Assembly: GCA_040399685.1 (NCBI GenBank)
Contig: JBBART010000007.1
Span: 1-64,000, forward strand
Direction of reading: 5' to 3'
DNA: 64,000 nucleotides
DNA from: CAIQQQ01 sp040399685
GTDB taxonomy: Bacteria; Pseudomonadota; Alphaproteobacteria; Acetobacterales; Acetobacteraceae
Part shown: positions 42,686-53,449 of the stretch, piece by piece
Position numbering within the stretch: position 1 is the first letter of the stretch
Layout: the number at the start of each line of letters is the position of its first letter
Translations under genes and position numbers: made by a program
Notes under the pieces: generated by a model
What the model was told of the DNA's origin: nothing
The model's database searches: none
The model's input: the letters and a program-made list of their open reading frames with translations, nothing else

Positions 42686-44819
42686 CCTGGGGCTTCCACC
42701 GTCGCAGCGACAACGCGTTCAGCACCACCGCCAGCGATGAAAACGCCATGGCGCCACCCGCCACCACCGGACTGAGTTGGCCGAATGCCGCCAATGGCAG
42801 GCCAATCGCGTTGAAGCCGAACGCCCAGCCAAGCCCCTGCCACACCCGCATCTGGGTCAGGCGGGCAATGTCCAACGCCGCTCCCACCAGCGCCAGATCG
42901 CCGCGCATGAGGGTGATCCCTGCGGTCTGCATGGCGATTTCGGTGCCGGTGGCCATAGCCAGCCCAATATCCGCCTCAGCCAGCGCCGGCGCGTCGTTGA
43001 TGCCGTCACCGACCATCGCCATCGGCGTTGTTTTGCGCAGAGTGGCCACGAAGGCGGCTTTGTCTGCCGGCATCACGCCGGCATGGGCCTCGTCGATTCC
43101 CGCAGCCGCCGCCATCGCCGCCACGCTGCCGGCGTTGTCGCCACTCAGCAGAATGGTGCGCAGGCCGCGCGCCCGCAGCCCGGCCATGGCGGCCTGCGCG
43201 CCGGGCTTGATGGTATCGGCAAACGCCAGCAAACCCAGCAATCGCGGATTGAGCCCATCCTCGATCAACCAGGCGATAATCCGGCCGCCCTGCATCAGTG
43301 CTGCTTCCTGATCGCCGAGCGCGCCCTTCGAAAGGCCGGATTGCGCCAACAGCGCGGCGCTGCCCAGCCGCAACGAACGCCCGTCCACCATGCCGGCCAC
43401 GCCTTGCCCCGGCAAATCCCGGATCGCGCTGGCCGGGGTCACAGGCCCCGCCGCGTCCAGCACCGCGCGCGCCAGCGGGTGCGCGCTGCCCGATTGCAAG
43501 GCGGCGGCCCACGTCAGCACAGTTTCGCGGTCAGCCCCCTCCGCCGGCAGGCAGGCCACCAGTTCCGGCCGCCCCAGCGTGATGGTGCCCGTCTTGTCGA
43601 ACACCACGGCGGCCACGGACCTCGCCCGCGCCAGCACATTCGTGTCGCGGATCAGAATGCCGTAGCGCGCCGCCACCCCGGTGCCCGCCATGATCGCGGC
43701 CGGCGTGGCAAGGCCAAGCGCACAGGGACAGGCGATCACCATCACCGACACCGCATTCAGGATCGCCACCTCCGGCGCGGCCCCCACCAACAGCCACCCG
43801 ACCAGCGTTATCAGCGCAATCCCCAGCACCACCGGCACGAACACGGCGCTGATTCGGTCGGCCAGCACCTGCACCGCCGGCTTGTTCGCCTGCGCATCCT
43901 CCACCAGACGCACCATCCGGCCGAGCATCGTCTCGGCGCCGATGCGGGCGGTGCGCACCACCAGCAGGGCTGTCCCGTTGACCGCGCCGGCCATCACAGC
44001 ATCCCCCGGCGCCTTCTCCACCGGCATGCTCTCGCCGGTGAGATGCGATTCATCGACCGACCCAATGCCTTCGATCACCTCGCCATCCACCGGAAACCGC
44101 CCACCGGGGCGCACCACCACGAGATCACCGATCGCCAGATCACCAATAGGGACCACTATTTTCGTCCCATCCCGCCGCACCACCGCCATCTCCGGCCGCA
44201 ATGCCGACAGCGCACGAATGGCAGCCCCGGTCTGCAACCGTGCCCGGCCCTCAAGCACACGGCCGAGCAGCACCAGCGTGATCACAAGTGCCGAGGATTC
44301 GAAATACAGATGCCCCATGCCGTGCGGCGACAACAGCAAGGAATACAGGCTGAGCAGGAACGCGGCCCAGGTGCCAAGCGCCACCAGCACATCCATACTC
44401 GCCGACCCGCCGCGCACCGACTTCCAGCCAGACACCACAAAGCGCGCACCAAGCCAGATCTGCACCGGGGCCGCGAACAGCGCCTGCGCCCATCCCGGCA
44501 GCATCGGCACGCCAAACGGCATCAGCAGCATCGGCCCCACAATTGGCGCGGTCAGCGCGGCTGCCACCAGCACCGGCCACAAGGGAGCCGCCGGCGGCGG
44601 GGCTGCGGTCAAGGCTGATGCCTCATACCCAGCCCGCTCCACAGCCGCGACCAGCGTCGCGAACGGCACGGGCGCATCGCTGCGCACCGTCGCCTTGCCC
44701 GTGACCAGATTGACCTGCGCGCCCGACACACCCGGCACCCGCGACAGCACTTTTTCCACGCGGGACACGCAGGCGGCACAGGTCATGCCGCCAATCGCCA
44801 GACTCAGTTCCGCGCTCAT
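42675..44819 (-). CDS. Copper-type heavy-metal P1B-ATPase
   Basis: This 714-residue metal pump has an N-terminal heavy-metal-associated domain with C14-x2-C17 in GGMTCAACVSR and the transmembrane C364-P-C366 metal site. The phosphorylated D408 lies in DKTGTITLG, and GDGINDAPA forms the hinge. The CPC motif and single CxxC domain indicate Cu(I) or Ag(I) export. The ATG used opens the HMA domain directly; a longer reading adds unrelated residues. No copper regulator or chaperone gene is adjacent. Confidence 0.9.
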   Translation of the reverse strand: MSAELSLAIGGMTCAACVSRVEKVLSRVPGVSGAQVNLVTGKATVRSDAPVPFATLVAAVERAGYEASALTAAPPPAAPLWPVLVAAALTAPIVGPMLLMPFGVPMLPGWAQALFAAPVQIWLGARFVVSGWKSVRGGSASMDVLVALGTWAAFLLSLYSLLLSPHGMGHLYFESSALVITLVLLGRVLEGRARLQTGAAIRALSALRPEMAVVRRDGTKIVVPIGDLAIGDLVVVRPGGRFPVDGEVIEGIGSVDESHLTGESMPVEKAPGDAVMAGAVNGTALLVVRTARIGAETMLGRMVRLVEDAQANKPAVQVLADRISAVFVPVVLGIALITLVGWLLVGAAPEVAILNAVSVMVIACPCALGLATPAAIMAGTGVAARYGILIRDTNVLARARSVAAVVFDKTGTITLGRPELVACLPAEGADRETVLTWAAALQSGSAHPLARAVLDAAGPVTPASAIRDLPGQGVAGMVDGRSLRLGSAALLAQSGLSKGALGDQEAALMQGGRIIAWLIEDGLNPRLLGLLAFADTIKPGAQAAMAGLRARGLRTILLSGDNAGSVAAMAAAAGIDEAHAGVMPADKAAFVATLRKTTPMAMVGDGINDAPALAEADIGLAMATGTEIAMQTAGITLMRGDLALVGAALDIARLTQMRVWQGLGWAFGFNAIGLPLAAFGQLSPVVAGGAMAFSSLAVVLNALSLRRWKPQATF

Positions 44820-44884
44820 TCCATCACCCGCACCCCGAAGTGCTATATATAGGAACGAACGCAGCCCCAAACCATGCGCAGCAA

Positions 44885-45607
44885 TCAGCCGGCGGCGTAA
44901 CCAACGCTCACGCGCTCATCGAACACGAAACATTCGCCTTGCCAGCGGCTCTGCGCGGCAGGGATTTTGTCCAAATAGGCGAGAATACCGCCTTTTAAAT
45001 GGTACACCTCCGGAAAACCTCTCGCCAATAGCAACGAACTTGCTTTCTCACACCGAATGCCGCCAGTGCAAAACATTGCAATTTTACGATGCTGCATGGG
45101 GTTTAGCGCATGGGACACGAAGGCCGGGAATGCGGTGAACTGAATGGTTCCAGGATCGGTCGCCCCTTCGAAGGTGCCGAGCGCGACCTCGAACGCGTTG
45201 CGCGTGTCAACCAGCAGTACGTCCGGATCGGCAAGAAGCGCGTTCCAGTCCTCGGGTGCCACATACGTGCCGGCCCTGTGCGACGGATCGGCCTCTTGCG
45301 CCGCCAGCGTGACGATCTCGGGCTTCACCCGGATTTTCAGCCGCCGAAACGGCATTGCGCCAGCTTTGGCGCATTTCAGCGTCAGATCCGTCATCGGCGG
45401 CGCTGCGCCGCTGCCCGCGCGCAATGCATCGAGGAACGCCATCACCCGGTCCGTCTCGCCTGACAGCGTGCCGTTGAGGCCCTCCTGCGCCAGGATCAAC
45501 GTGCCCTTCAGCCCGAGCCTGCTGGCAAGCGGCAGCAACGCCTCACGCAGGGCCATAGGATTCGGCACTTGGATAAACTGGTAAAAAGCGGCGACGGTGA
45601 TCGTCAT
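44885..45607 (-). CDS. trhO: tRNA uridine-5-hydroxylase TrhO (rhodanese family, YceA-like)
   Basis: This 240-residue protein has the N-terminal acylphosphatase-like domain of the family (VAAFYQFIQV) and a rhodanese domain with active cysteine C180 and second cysteine C186 in MFCTGGIRCEKAS. TrhO makes 5-hydroxyuridine at position 34 of several tRNAs using oxygen. Length and both motifs agree. It is followed at its 5' side by the phosphoesterase gene only 8 bp away, so the two are probably cotranscribed. Confidence 0.87.
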   Translation of the reverse strand: MTITVAAFYQFIQVPNPMALREALLPLASRLGLKGTLILAQEGLNGTLSGETDRVMAFLDALRAGSGAAPPMTDLTLKCAKAGAMPFRRLKIRVKPEIVTLAAQEADPSHRAGTYVAPEDWNALLADPDVLLVDTRNAFEVALGTFEGATDPGTIQFTAFPAFVSHALNPMQHRKIAMFCTGGIRCEKASSLLLARGFPEVYHLKGGILAYLDKIPAAQSRWQGECFVFDERVSVGYAAG

Positions 45608-45615
45608 GCCAGCCC

Positions 45616-46536
45616 TCAGGCGATAACGCTGGCGGCGAACAACTCGGCGCCCACATCGTCGATAAAGCTGAAGGCAAAGCGATCGGCAGAGAGCTTCACC
45701 GTCATGAAACCATGATGGCCGCTGGCGAACTGGCCAGGTGCTGCCGGACCCGGCTCATAGACCTGCGAGCCGGCGCCATTGGTGATGAAATGGATGCCGT
45801 CCCGCTCCAGATACTGAAGATTGTGATCGTGACCGTTGATGTAGACCCGAACCCCATGCTTGCGCAGCAACGGCTTAAGCTGGGCGATCAGTTCGGGCGT
45901 GTCACGCTTCTTGCCGGTCACGGTGTGGATCGGGTGATGACCGATCACGATCTTCCATGCCGCCTTTGACGCCCCCAGCGCGGCGTCCAGCCATTTGAGC
46001 TGGGCAGCGGTGTCCTGGCCGTCAATCCTGGTCTCGGTGCCGCGATACATGACGAGGAACGGATTGGTGTCGAGGTAAAAGAAATCGATGTCCGTGCCGT
46101 CCGCCAGCCGCTCGGAGCGGGCGAAATAACGTGCCGGCATCCGCCAGCGGGGCGATTGCGCGGAATAGGAGATCTGGGCCTCGACATCGCCGCGGTAATC
46201 GTGATTTCCCAGAATCACATCCCACAGCGTCTGCAAAGATGGCGCGGCATAGATGGCCTCGAAGGAATCGACCCATTGCGGGTCGCAAAGCCCGGTCACG
46301 CCGTCCTCGTAGAAATTATCCCCAACCGACACCACCAGTCTGCTGTCGATCGCCTCGGCCGTGCGCCCCATCTGCACGCCCACCTCGCGCTGCTTTTCGC
46401 CTCCCATCCGGCCCCAGTCGCCGATTATTACAAAGTTCATAACCGGCGCGCTGGCCGCTGCCGCGACGCGCGGCAACAACGTGGAGGCGCCAACGCTGGC
46501 GATCAGCGTGCGACGTGAAAACAACGATGCCGGCAT
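45616..46536 (-). CDS. Tat-exported metallophosphoesterase (acid-phosphatase-like)
   Basis: This 306-residue calcineurin-like phosphoesterase has a twin-arginine signal (SRRTLIASVGAS). All metal-site blocks are present: IGDWG, GDNFYEDG, GNHDY, GHHPIHT and GHDHNLQ. The layout resembles tartrate-resistant (purple) acid phosphatases. It should act in the periplasm on phosphate monoesters. The ATG at 46536 is preferred over the GTG two codons upstream because an AGGAG lies about 9 bp before it. Confidence 0.87.
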   Translation of the reverse strand: MPASLFSRRTLIASVGASTLLPRVAAAASAPVMNFVIIGDWGRMGGEKQREVGVQMGRTAEAIDSRLVVSVGDNFYEDGVTGLCDPQWVDSFEAIYAAPSLQTLWDVILGNHDYRGDVEAQISYSAQSPRWRMPARYFARSERLADGTDIDFFYLDTNPFLVMYRGTETRIDGQDTAAQLKWLDAALGASKAAWKIVIGHHPIHTVTGKKRDTPELIAQLKPLLRKHGVRVYINGHDHNLQYLERDGIHFITNGAGSQVYEPGPAAPGQFASGHHGFMTVKLSADRFAFSFIDDVGAELFAASVIA

Positions 46537-46664
46537 GGTCACACGCTCCTAATGCCCCCGAAGCATCGGAGGCTTAGCCGAGGAAATGGGGCAGAAAATC
46601 TGCCACCATCCCCTCATAGCGCATCGAGGCCGCAAACTTCCATTGGCTTGCGGCCCATTTCGTT

Positions 46665-48110
46665 TCAGGCGGCAGTGCCACCGATGGTCAGGCCCGACAG
46701 TTTCAGCGTCGGCTGGCCCACGCCCACCGGCACGCCTTGGCCGTTCTTGCCGCAGGTGCCGATGCCGGCATCCAGCGCCATATCGTTACCCACCATCTCA
46801 ACCTTGGTCAGCGAATCAGGCCCGTTACCGATCAACGTGGCGCCCTTGACGGCGGGGCCGAGCTTGCCGCCTTCGATCAGGTAAGCCTCGCTGGCGGAGA
46901 AGACGAACTTGCCGGAGGTGATATCCACCTGCCCCCCGCCAAAATTCACCGCGTACAGGCCGCGATCGACCGAGCGGATCATCTCCTCAGGGTCATGATT
47001 GCCGCCCAGCATCACCGTGTTGGTCATGCGCGGCATCGGGGCGTGGGCGTAGCTTTGCCGACGACCGTTGCCGGTGGCGCGAACCCCCATCAGGCGGGCG
47101 TTCATTCGGTCCTGCAGGAATTCCTTCAGAATGCCATCCTCGATCAGCACGGTGCGGCTGGTGGGCGTGCCTTCGTCGTCCACCGTCAGGCTGCCGCGCC
47201 GGTCCGGCATGGTGCCGTCATCCACCACCGTCACGCCCTTGGCCGCGATGCGGGTGCCGAGCAGGCCGGAGAAGGCTGAGGTTTTCTTACGATTGAAATC
47301 GCCCTCAAGCCCATGGCCGATCGCTTCATGCAGCAGAATGCCCGGCCATCCCGGCCCAAGCACCACGGGCATTTCGCCGGCAGGGGCTGCCACCGACTCA
47401 AGATTGACGAGCGCCTGGCGCAAGGCCTCTTCAACCGCAGCGCGCCAAACCTCAGGCGTGGTGATGCGGTCATAGTCAAACCGCCCGCCAAGACCGTGAT
47501 TTCCCGTCTCGCGCCGGCCATTGGCTTCCACCACCACCGACACGTTCAACCGCACCAAAGGCCGCAGATCCGCAACCCGGTGGCCATCGGCCCGAATGAT
47601 CTGCACCGCCTGCCATTCGCCATACAGCGAGGCGCTCACCTGACACACGCGCGGATCACGGGCCCGGGCATAGCTGTCGATCTCGGCCAAAAGCCCGGTG
47701 CGGGCAGCAAAACCCGTGTTCGAAAGCGGATTGGCCGGGGTGTAGAGGCGTGAATTGGTCTCGCGCGGCCGTTCGGCAGCGGTGCCGGAATGACCCGCTG
47801 CAACACTGGCGACGGTTTCCGCTGCGCGCTTCAGGGCCGCCTCGGAAATTTCGCCGGCATGGGCATAGCCAGCCGCCTCACCCGCCACGGCACGCAGTCC
47901 GAAGCCAAGCTGGGTGTCAAAGCCCGCCTGCCGGATGCGGCCGTCATCGAGGCTGATGCTCTCGGTTTCACGATATTCCAGGAAAAGCTCGCCGTCATCG
48001 GCGCGCTCCAGAGCCTTGGCGGTGATGCGTTCGGCGCTGGGGCGGTCAAGCCCGTGCCGCTCGAAGAACAGCGCGTCGGTGACGGACAGGGCGGTGTCGG
48101 CTGCGATCAT
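46665..48110 (-). CDS. tldD: Metalloprotease TldD
   Basis: This 481-residue zinc protease has the HExxxH motif at H261-E-A-I-G-H266 and a third ligand Cys in the C-terminal GTCGKNGQ block. With PmbA (TldE) it forms a complex that degrades unfolded peptides and matures peptide products. The partner gene is not in this window. The ATG at 48110 matches the family N-terminus; upstream extension overlaps the region after cox15. It lies 28 bp after the heme A synthase gene in the same direction. Confidence 0.9.
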   Translation of the reverse strand: MIAADTALSVTDALFFERHGLDRPSAERITAKALERADDGELFLEYRETESISLDDGRIRQAGFDTQLGFGLRAVAGEAAGYAHAGEISEAALKRAAETVASVAAGHSGTAAERPRETNSRLYTPANPLSNTGFAARTGLLAEIDSYARARDPRVCQVSASLYGEWQAVQIIRADGHRVADLRPLVRLNVSVVVEANGRRETGNHGLGGRFDYDRITTPEVWRAAVEEALRQALVNLESVAAPAGEMPVVLGPGWPGILLHEAIGHGLEGDFNRKKTSAFSGLLGTRIAAKGVTVVDDGTMPDRRGSLTVDDEGTPTSRTVLIEDGILKEFLQDRMNARLMGVRATGNGRRQSYAHAPMPRMTNTVMLGGNHDPEEMIRSVDRGLYAVNFGGGQVDITSGKFVFSASEAYLIEGGKLGPAVKGATLIGNGPDSLTKVEMVGNDMALDAGIGTCGKNGQGVPVGVGQPTLKLSGLTIGGTAA

Positions 48111-48138
48111 GACGGTGACTGGTCCGAAAAATGAGGCC

Positions 48139-49218
48139 TCACGCAGCGCCGGGGCGCAGCGCGTGGCGAAGAACAATGGAAGCGGTGAGCAAAACAACGG
48201 CGGCCGCCTGGTGCGCGGTGCCAAGGCTCACGGGCACCACCCACATCAAAGTGGCAACGCCCAAGGCATATTGAAAGGTGACGGCAATGCCAACGGCGAT
48301 CAATGCGCCTCGCACCCGCGCAATGGGCCGGGCGGCCATGCCAAAGGCCACCGTCACCAGGGCGAACAAGGCTGTGGAGGTGGCCAGAAGGCGATGGTCG
48401 AACTGCACGGCTGCCACGTTTTCGAACAGATTGCGCCACCATGGTTGCAGCATCCCATAGCCCTCCGGCACCAGATGCCCGTCCATCAACGGGAAGGTGT
48501 TATAGGTCAGCCCCGCCTTCAAACCCGCCACGAAACCACCTGCGGCAATGGTGAGCGCCACCAACACCAGCAGCACGCCCGATGCCCGGCGCAAGCCAGC
48601 ATAGGAACCGTGCACCAAAGCCTGTGCATCAGTTGCAGTGCGCCAGACGCCAAGGGCCGTCCACAGCAAGGACGAAAACAAAATCAACGCCAGCGTCAAA
48701 TGCGCCACAAGGCGATAGGCGGAAACAGAGGTTCGGCCGTCATCGAATCCGGACGCCACCATCACCCAGCCGACCGCCCCCTGCAGGCCACCCAGCACCA
48801 GCAGTCCCACCAACCGGACCCACAGACCCTTCGGCAATTCCTTGCGCACGGCAAACCACAGCAGCGGGATAAGGAAGGCGAACCCCATCAACCGGCCCCA
48901 CAGGCGATGTGACCATTCCAGCCAGAAGATCTGCTTGAACCCGTCGATCCCGAAGCCCTGGTTCACGAGAGCATACTGCGGAATGCGTTGATAAAGCGTG
49001 AACAGCCGCTGCCACTCCGCCTCGCTCAACGGCGGCAGGCTGCCCATGATCGGCGCCCATTCCATGATGGACAGGCCAGATCCGGTCAGCCGCGTGGCGC
49101 CGCCGAGCGAGACCATCACCAGGATCATGCCGCACAGGATGAACAACCAAAGGGCCACCCTTCGGGTTGCGGTATTGGCCAAAGGCCGCGAGCGGTCAGA
49201 CATGATATCGAAGGGCAT
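48139..49218 (-). CDS. ctaA: Heme A synthase (COX15/CtaA)
   Basis: This 359-residue integral membrane protein has eight predicted helices and the conserved heme-ligand histidines in EWSHRLWGR, AHLTLALI, FDHRLLA and GTAHQAAAV. It converts heme O to heme A for cytochrome c oxidase. Two starts are close together (49218 and 49203) and either gives a normal cytoplasmic tail. It is upstream of tldD in a leftward pair. Confidence 0.9.
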   Translation of the reverse strand: MPFDIMSDRSRPLANTATRRVALWLFILCGMILVMVSLGGATRLTGSGLSIMEWAPIMGSLPPLSEAEWQRLFTLYQRIPQYALVNQGFGIDGFKQIFWLEWSHRLWGRLMGFAFLIPLLWFAVRKELPKGLWVRLVGLLVLGGLQGAVGWVMVASGFDDGRTSVSAYRLVAHLTLALILFSSLLWTALGVWRTATDAQALVHGSYAGLRRASGVLLVLVALTIAAGGFVAGLKAGLTYNTFPLMDGHLVPEGYGMLQPWWRNLFENVAAVQFDHRLLATSTALFALVTVAFGMAARPIARVRGALIAVGIAVTFQYALGVATLMWVVPVSLGTAHQAAAVVLLTASIVLRHALRPGAA

Positions 49219-49360
49219 GTTGCAGCATATAGCGCGGTCCTTCGCGGTCACCAGTGCGCCGCGCACACGCCGCAGTGGTGATCAACAAATAGCAATGCAG
49301 GAATGAACGCGGCGCACGACAAAAATAGGACAGCACGCTTGACTTAACCCGAATGGAGGG

Positions 49361-49402
49361 CCTTATGTTGCAGCGCAGCAAATGCTGCATCGCAACATAA
49401 GG
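49361..49402 (+). promoter_or_regulatory. Long hairpin/inverted repeat overlapping the DUF1127 ribosome-binding site
   Basis: Arms CCTTATGTTGC (49361-49371) and GCAACATAAGG (49392-49402) are perfect complements, and an inner GCAGCA/TGCTGC pair closes on a 2-nt loop, leaving three mismatched positions. The right arm runs into the AAGGAG ribosome-binding site of the DUF1127 gene. A possible -35 (TTGACT, 49339) would put the -10 inside the left arm. The element may be an operator or an RNA switch. Confidence 0.6.
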
Positions 49403-49411
49403 AGTTCCAGC

Positions 49412-49630
49412 ATGGCTACGTTTTGGCACGGTGCGACTGACACCGCAGCACCCGCAGCGTCGTTTGGGATTTTGGACCGCGTGGGCCACGTTCTCGCCTG
49501 GATCGGCGAGCGCCGTGCACGCATTGAGACCATGCGTGAACTGCAGCGTCTTGATGAGCGCGACCTTCGCGACCTGAGCATCACCCCCTACGACTTCAAC
49601 GAGATCGCCAGCGGCACCTTCCGCCGCTAA
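49412..49630 (+). CDS. DUF1127 (YjiS-like) small protein
   Basis: This 72-residue protein ends with the DUF1127 signature, read as RELQRLDERDLRDLSITPYD. Arg-rich DUF1127 proteins are small, and some in Alphaproteobacteria influence RNA turnover and phosphate or nutrient responses; the role here is not known. The start is the ATG 8 bp after AAGGAG. The striking inverted repeat just upstream suggests tight control. Confidence 0.85.
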   Translation: MATFWHGATDTAAPAASFGILDRVGHVLAWIGERRARIETMRELQRLDERDLRDLSITPYDFNEIASGTFRR

Positions 49631-49648
49631 GGCCACGACGACCCCGAT

Positions 49649-49673
49649 CCGCTGGCAGAAAACCTGTCAGCGG
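49649..49673 (+). terminator. Weak hairpin after the DUF1127 gene
   Basis: CCGCTGGCAG and CTGTCAGCGG pair over 10 positions with one G-T wobble and a short loop, 18 bp after the stop codon. No T-run follows, so terminator function is uncertain. Confidence 0.3.
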
Positions 49674-49698
49674 AACGGTCGCTTTCCGTCTTGCGCCG

Positions 49699-49971
49699 TC
49701 ACTGAAGCCACAACGTGTGATCGATATGCCGCCACTCTCCTGGCGTGAGCAGTTCGGCCGCCCCCAGCCTCACCGAATGCAGGCGCCCTTCTATTTCGCG
49801 CCGCCAGAACCCCAAAAATTTGTGCAGCACCGGAAATTCCGGCGCGATATCCAGGTCCTGCCAGACAAAGCTCTGCAACACGGCAGGATGATCCGGCAGG
49901 TGATACAGAATCTCCGCCGTGGTCAGCCGATAGCCGCGAAGCTGGCGCTCCAATGGGGTCTGGAACTGCAT
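49699..49971 (-). CDS. Usg-family protein
   Basis: This 90-residue protein matches the Usg family, which is widespread in Alphaproteobacteria, through the blocks LTTAEILYHLPDHPAVLQ and FVWQDLDIAPEFPVLHKFL. Its molecular role is not known; the name comes from its position upstream of other genes in some genomes. It is a single gene, convergent with the DUF1127 gene and divergent from groES. Confidence 0.85.
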   Translation of the reverse strand: MQFQTPLERQLRGYRLTTAEILYHLPDHPAVLQSFVWQDLDIAPEFPVLHKFLGFWRREIEGRLHSVRLGAAELLTPGEWRHIDHTLWLQ

Positions 49972-50092
49972 GCAAACTCTCCGTGTCCTGCGTGAATCGA
50001 GGTCCTCTCTGCGCGCCGCGCGCTGCGGGCGTCATCAGAATGACACGAACCCCTACCCAGACTTCAAGAAAATATGCAGCTTGATCAACACA

Positions 50093-50119
50093 TTAGCACT
50101 CTCTTGCGGTGAGTGCTGC
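50093..50119. promoter_or_regulatory. CIRCE element 1 (HrcA operator), slightly imperfect
   Basis: TTAGCACTC-N9-GAGTGCTGC matches the CIRCE consensus TTAGCACTC-N9-GAGTGCTAA except for the last two bases. It lies just upstream of the -35 box of the groESL promoter. Confidence 0.85.
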
Positions 50120-50126
50120 CGATTGC

Positions 50127-50155
50127 TTGACATCGCTGGGACGGACTTCTAATTC
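50127..50155 (+). promoter_or_regulatory. Predicted sigma-70-type promoter of groESL
   Basis: TTGACA at 50127-50132 and TAATTC at 50150-50155 are separated by 17 bp. The expected transcription start falls inside the second CIRCE element, giving a leader of about 100 nt before groES. Confidence 0.7.
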
Positions 50156-50156
50156 T

Positions 50157-50183
50157 TTGGCACTCCCCGCGAGGGAGTGCTAA
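50157..50183. promoter_or_regulatory. CIRCE element 2 (HrcA operator)
   Basis: TTGGCACTC-N9-GAGTGCTAA matches the consensus with one mismatch. It overlaps the predicted transcription start, the usual place for HrcA repression, and would also lie in the leader RNA. Confidence 0.9.
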
Positions 50184-50265
50184 CAACTGGCCACACGCGG
50201 GTCTTCCAGTGCTTCGGGCTGGCAGACCCGGCAGGGTGGCCAAAAACGCACCAGGAGCGATTCCT

Positions 50266-50571
50266 ATGAAATTCCGTCCTTTGCACGACCGGATCGTGGT
50301 CAAGCGCCTCGATGCCGAAGAAAAGACCGCAGGCGGCATCATCATCCCTGACACCGCCAAAGAGAAACCAATGGAAGGCGAAGTTCTTTCCGTTGGACCC
50401 GGCAGCCGCAACGAACAGGGCGCCATCGTCGCTCTCGACGTGAAGGCTGGCGACCGCGTGCTGTTCGGCAAGTGGTCCGGCACCGAAGTCAAGATTGACG
50501 GCGTCGACCTGCTGATCATGAAAGAGTCGGACGTTATGGGCATCATCGAAATCACGCCTTCCAAGAAGTGA
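50266..50571 (+). CDS. groES: Co-chaperonin GroES
   Basis: This 101-residue heat-shock co-chaperonin caps GroEL. The start MKFRPLHDRIVVKRL and the mobile-loop region EEKTAGGIIIPDTA are typical. An AGGAG site precedes the ATG; a longer reading begins in the leader and is not supported. It is first in the groESL operon behind two CIRCE elements and a sigma-70-type promoter. Confidence 0.96.
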   Translation: MKFRPLHDRIVVKRLDAEEKTAGGIIIPDTAKEKPMEGEVLSVGPGSRNEQGAIVALDVKAGDRVLFGKWSGTEVKIDGVDLLIMKESDVMGIIEITPSKK

Positions 50572-50615
50572 TCTCGCTTTCGATCCTCGTCTGACAATTA
50601 AAAGGGAATACACAC

Positions 50616-52259
<1,644 letters not shown>

Positions 52260-52286
52260 GCCATTCGTGCAGTGCTGAGATAAGAG

Positions 52287-52315
52287 GGGGCGCTCCGCCA
52301 GGAGCGCCCCTTTTT
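52287..52315 (+). terminator. Rho-independent terminator of groESL
   Basis: A perfect 10-bp GC-rich stem (GGGGCGCTCC/GGAGCGCCCC) with a GCCA loop is followed by TTTTT, 27 bp after the groEL stop. Confidence 0.93.
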
Positions 52316-52322
52316 CGTTGGA

Positions 52323-53153
52323 TCAGCCGGTGCGCCCGTGCCGCAGCGCCTCCGCCTGGGCGTAAAAACGCTTTTCCCAGGCCGAGTGATTGTCAGCCCC
52401 CTCCCGCACGAACGGTGTGAACATCGCAAGGCCCAGCACCATCCGGTTGAACATCCGCGCAGGCCAGCGCAACGGCTTGTCGAAATCGACGAACAGCACC
52501 ACCCGCGTCGTCTCGGTGTGATTCCATGCCTCGTGCTCAAAGGCGTCGTCAAAAATCAACGCCTTGCCCTCCTGCCAGTGGCACAAGGTATCGCCCACCC
52601 GTATGGCCAGTCGATCCGAGACCTCGTCCACCTTCAGGCCGAGATGCAGGCGCAACACCCCGTTATAGGGGCCGCGATGGGCCGGCAGATGCTTGCCCGG
52701 CTCGAACACCGAGAACATGGCCGCCCGCATACCTGGGATCTTCTGCAATATTCGCCACGTTTCAGGACATTTGCGGGCGTTGTTGTCCGAAATTTTGCCA
52801 TAGCCGCAAAAGAAGAAAATCTTCCAGCCTTCATCGGTGTTGATCGTCGCCACATCACGCGAGATGGACTGGAAACTGGGCAACTCGCTTTGCCGCGTCA
52901 GCACCTGGTCCAATTCAGCACGGATGAGCCGCCATTCCTGCTCGACCTGCCGCGTCCACGGGAAAACACATGTTTCGTACACAGGCCGATTGCCATACAC
53001 CGCCGCGCGGCGGTTGAGCCCTTCCACCGCCGCAACCACCGCCATGAAGCCGCGAGCAACCAGACTTGGCCGCCCCATCGGGCGGATGCCATCTGTCCCG
53101 AAACGTTGCACAGGCGCACTGGCCGACGGCTGATCTACGTTGATGACGTCCAT
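52323..53153 (-). CDS. Aspartyl/asparaginyl beta-hydroxylase family protein
   Basis: This 276-residue Fe(II)/2-oxoglutarate dioxygenase-like protein has the two expected metal histidines in PAHRGPYNGVLRLHLGL and FEHEAWNHT, with an RVVLFVDFDKP strand after. Bacterial relatives include lipid A and peptide hydroxylases, so the substrate is open. It is a single gene convergent with groEL. The 296 bp on its 5' side (53154-53449) lead into the cold-shock gene and contain one very short open frame but no supported gene. Confidence 0.82.
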   Translation of the reverse strand: MDVINVDQPSASAPVQRFGTDGIRPMGRPSLVARGFMAVVAAVEGLNRRAAVYGNRPVYETCVFPWTRQVEQEWRLIRAELDQVLTRQSELPSFQSISRDVATINTDEGWKIFFFCGYGKISDNNARKCPETWRILQKIPGMRAAMFSVFEPGKHLPAHRGPYNGVLRLHLGLKVDEVSDRLAIRVGDTLCHWQEGKALIFDDAFEHEAWNHTETTRVVLFVDFDKPLRWPARMFNRMVLGLAMFTPFVREGADNHSAWEKRFYAQAEALRHGRTG

Positions 53154-53449
53154 TTCGATCTCTCAACACAACCCAATAACAATACAGAAATGACGTCGAT
53201 GTTCCCCCGCATCCACATGATAACAAGGCTATCCTCCGCATTTTCCGCATCTTTGGGGCACGTGTGTTTTCGTTGACAGACAATGCCATCTCTGGCTCAC
53301 TTCCGCTGCAATCGCGTGTCTGGCTAGACTTGCTGCATGTTCCCGGCTGCTGCGAAATCTTCGGCGGGTGGCTTCAAGAACTCCAACAACCCGGTTGACG
53401 ACACCCTGCGTATTGTCCGCAGGCACACGTGAACAGAGGATGACGCTCC

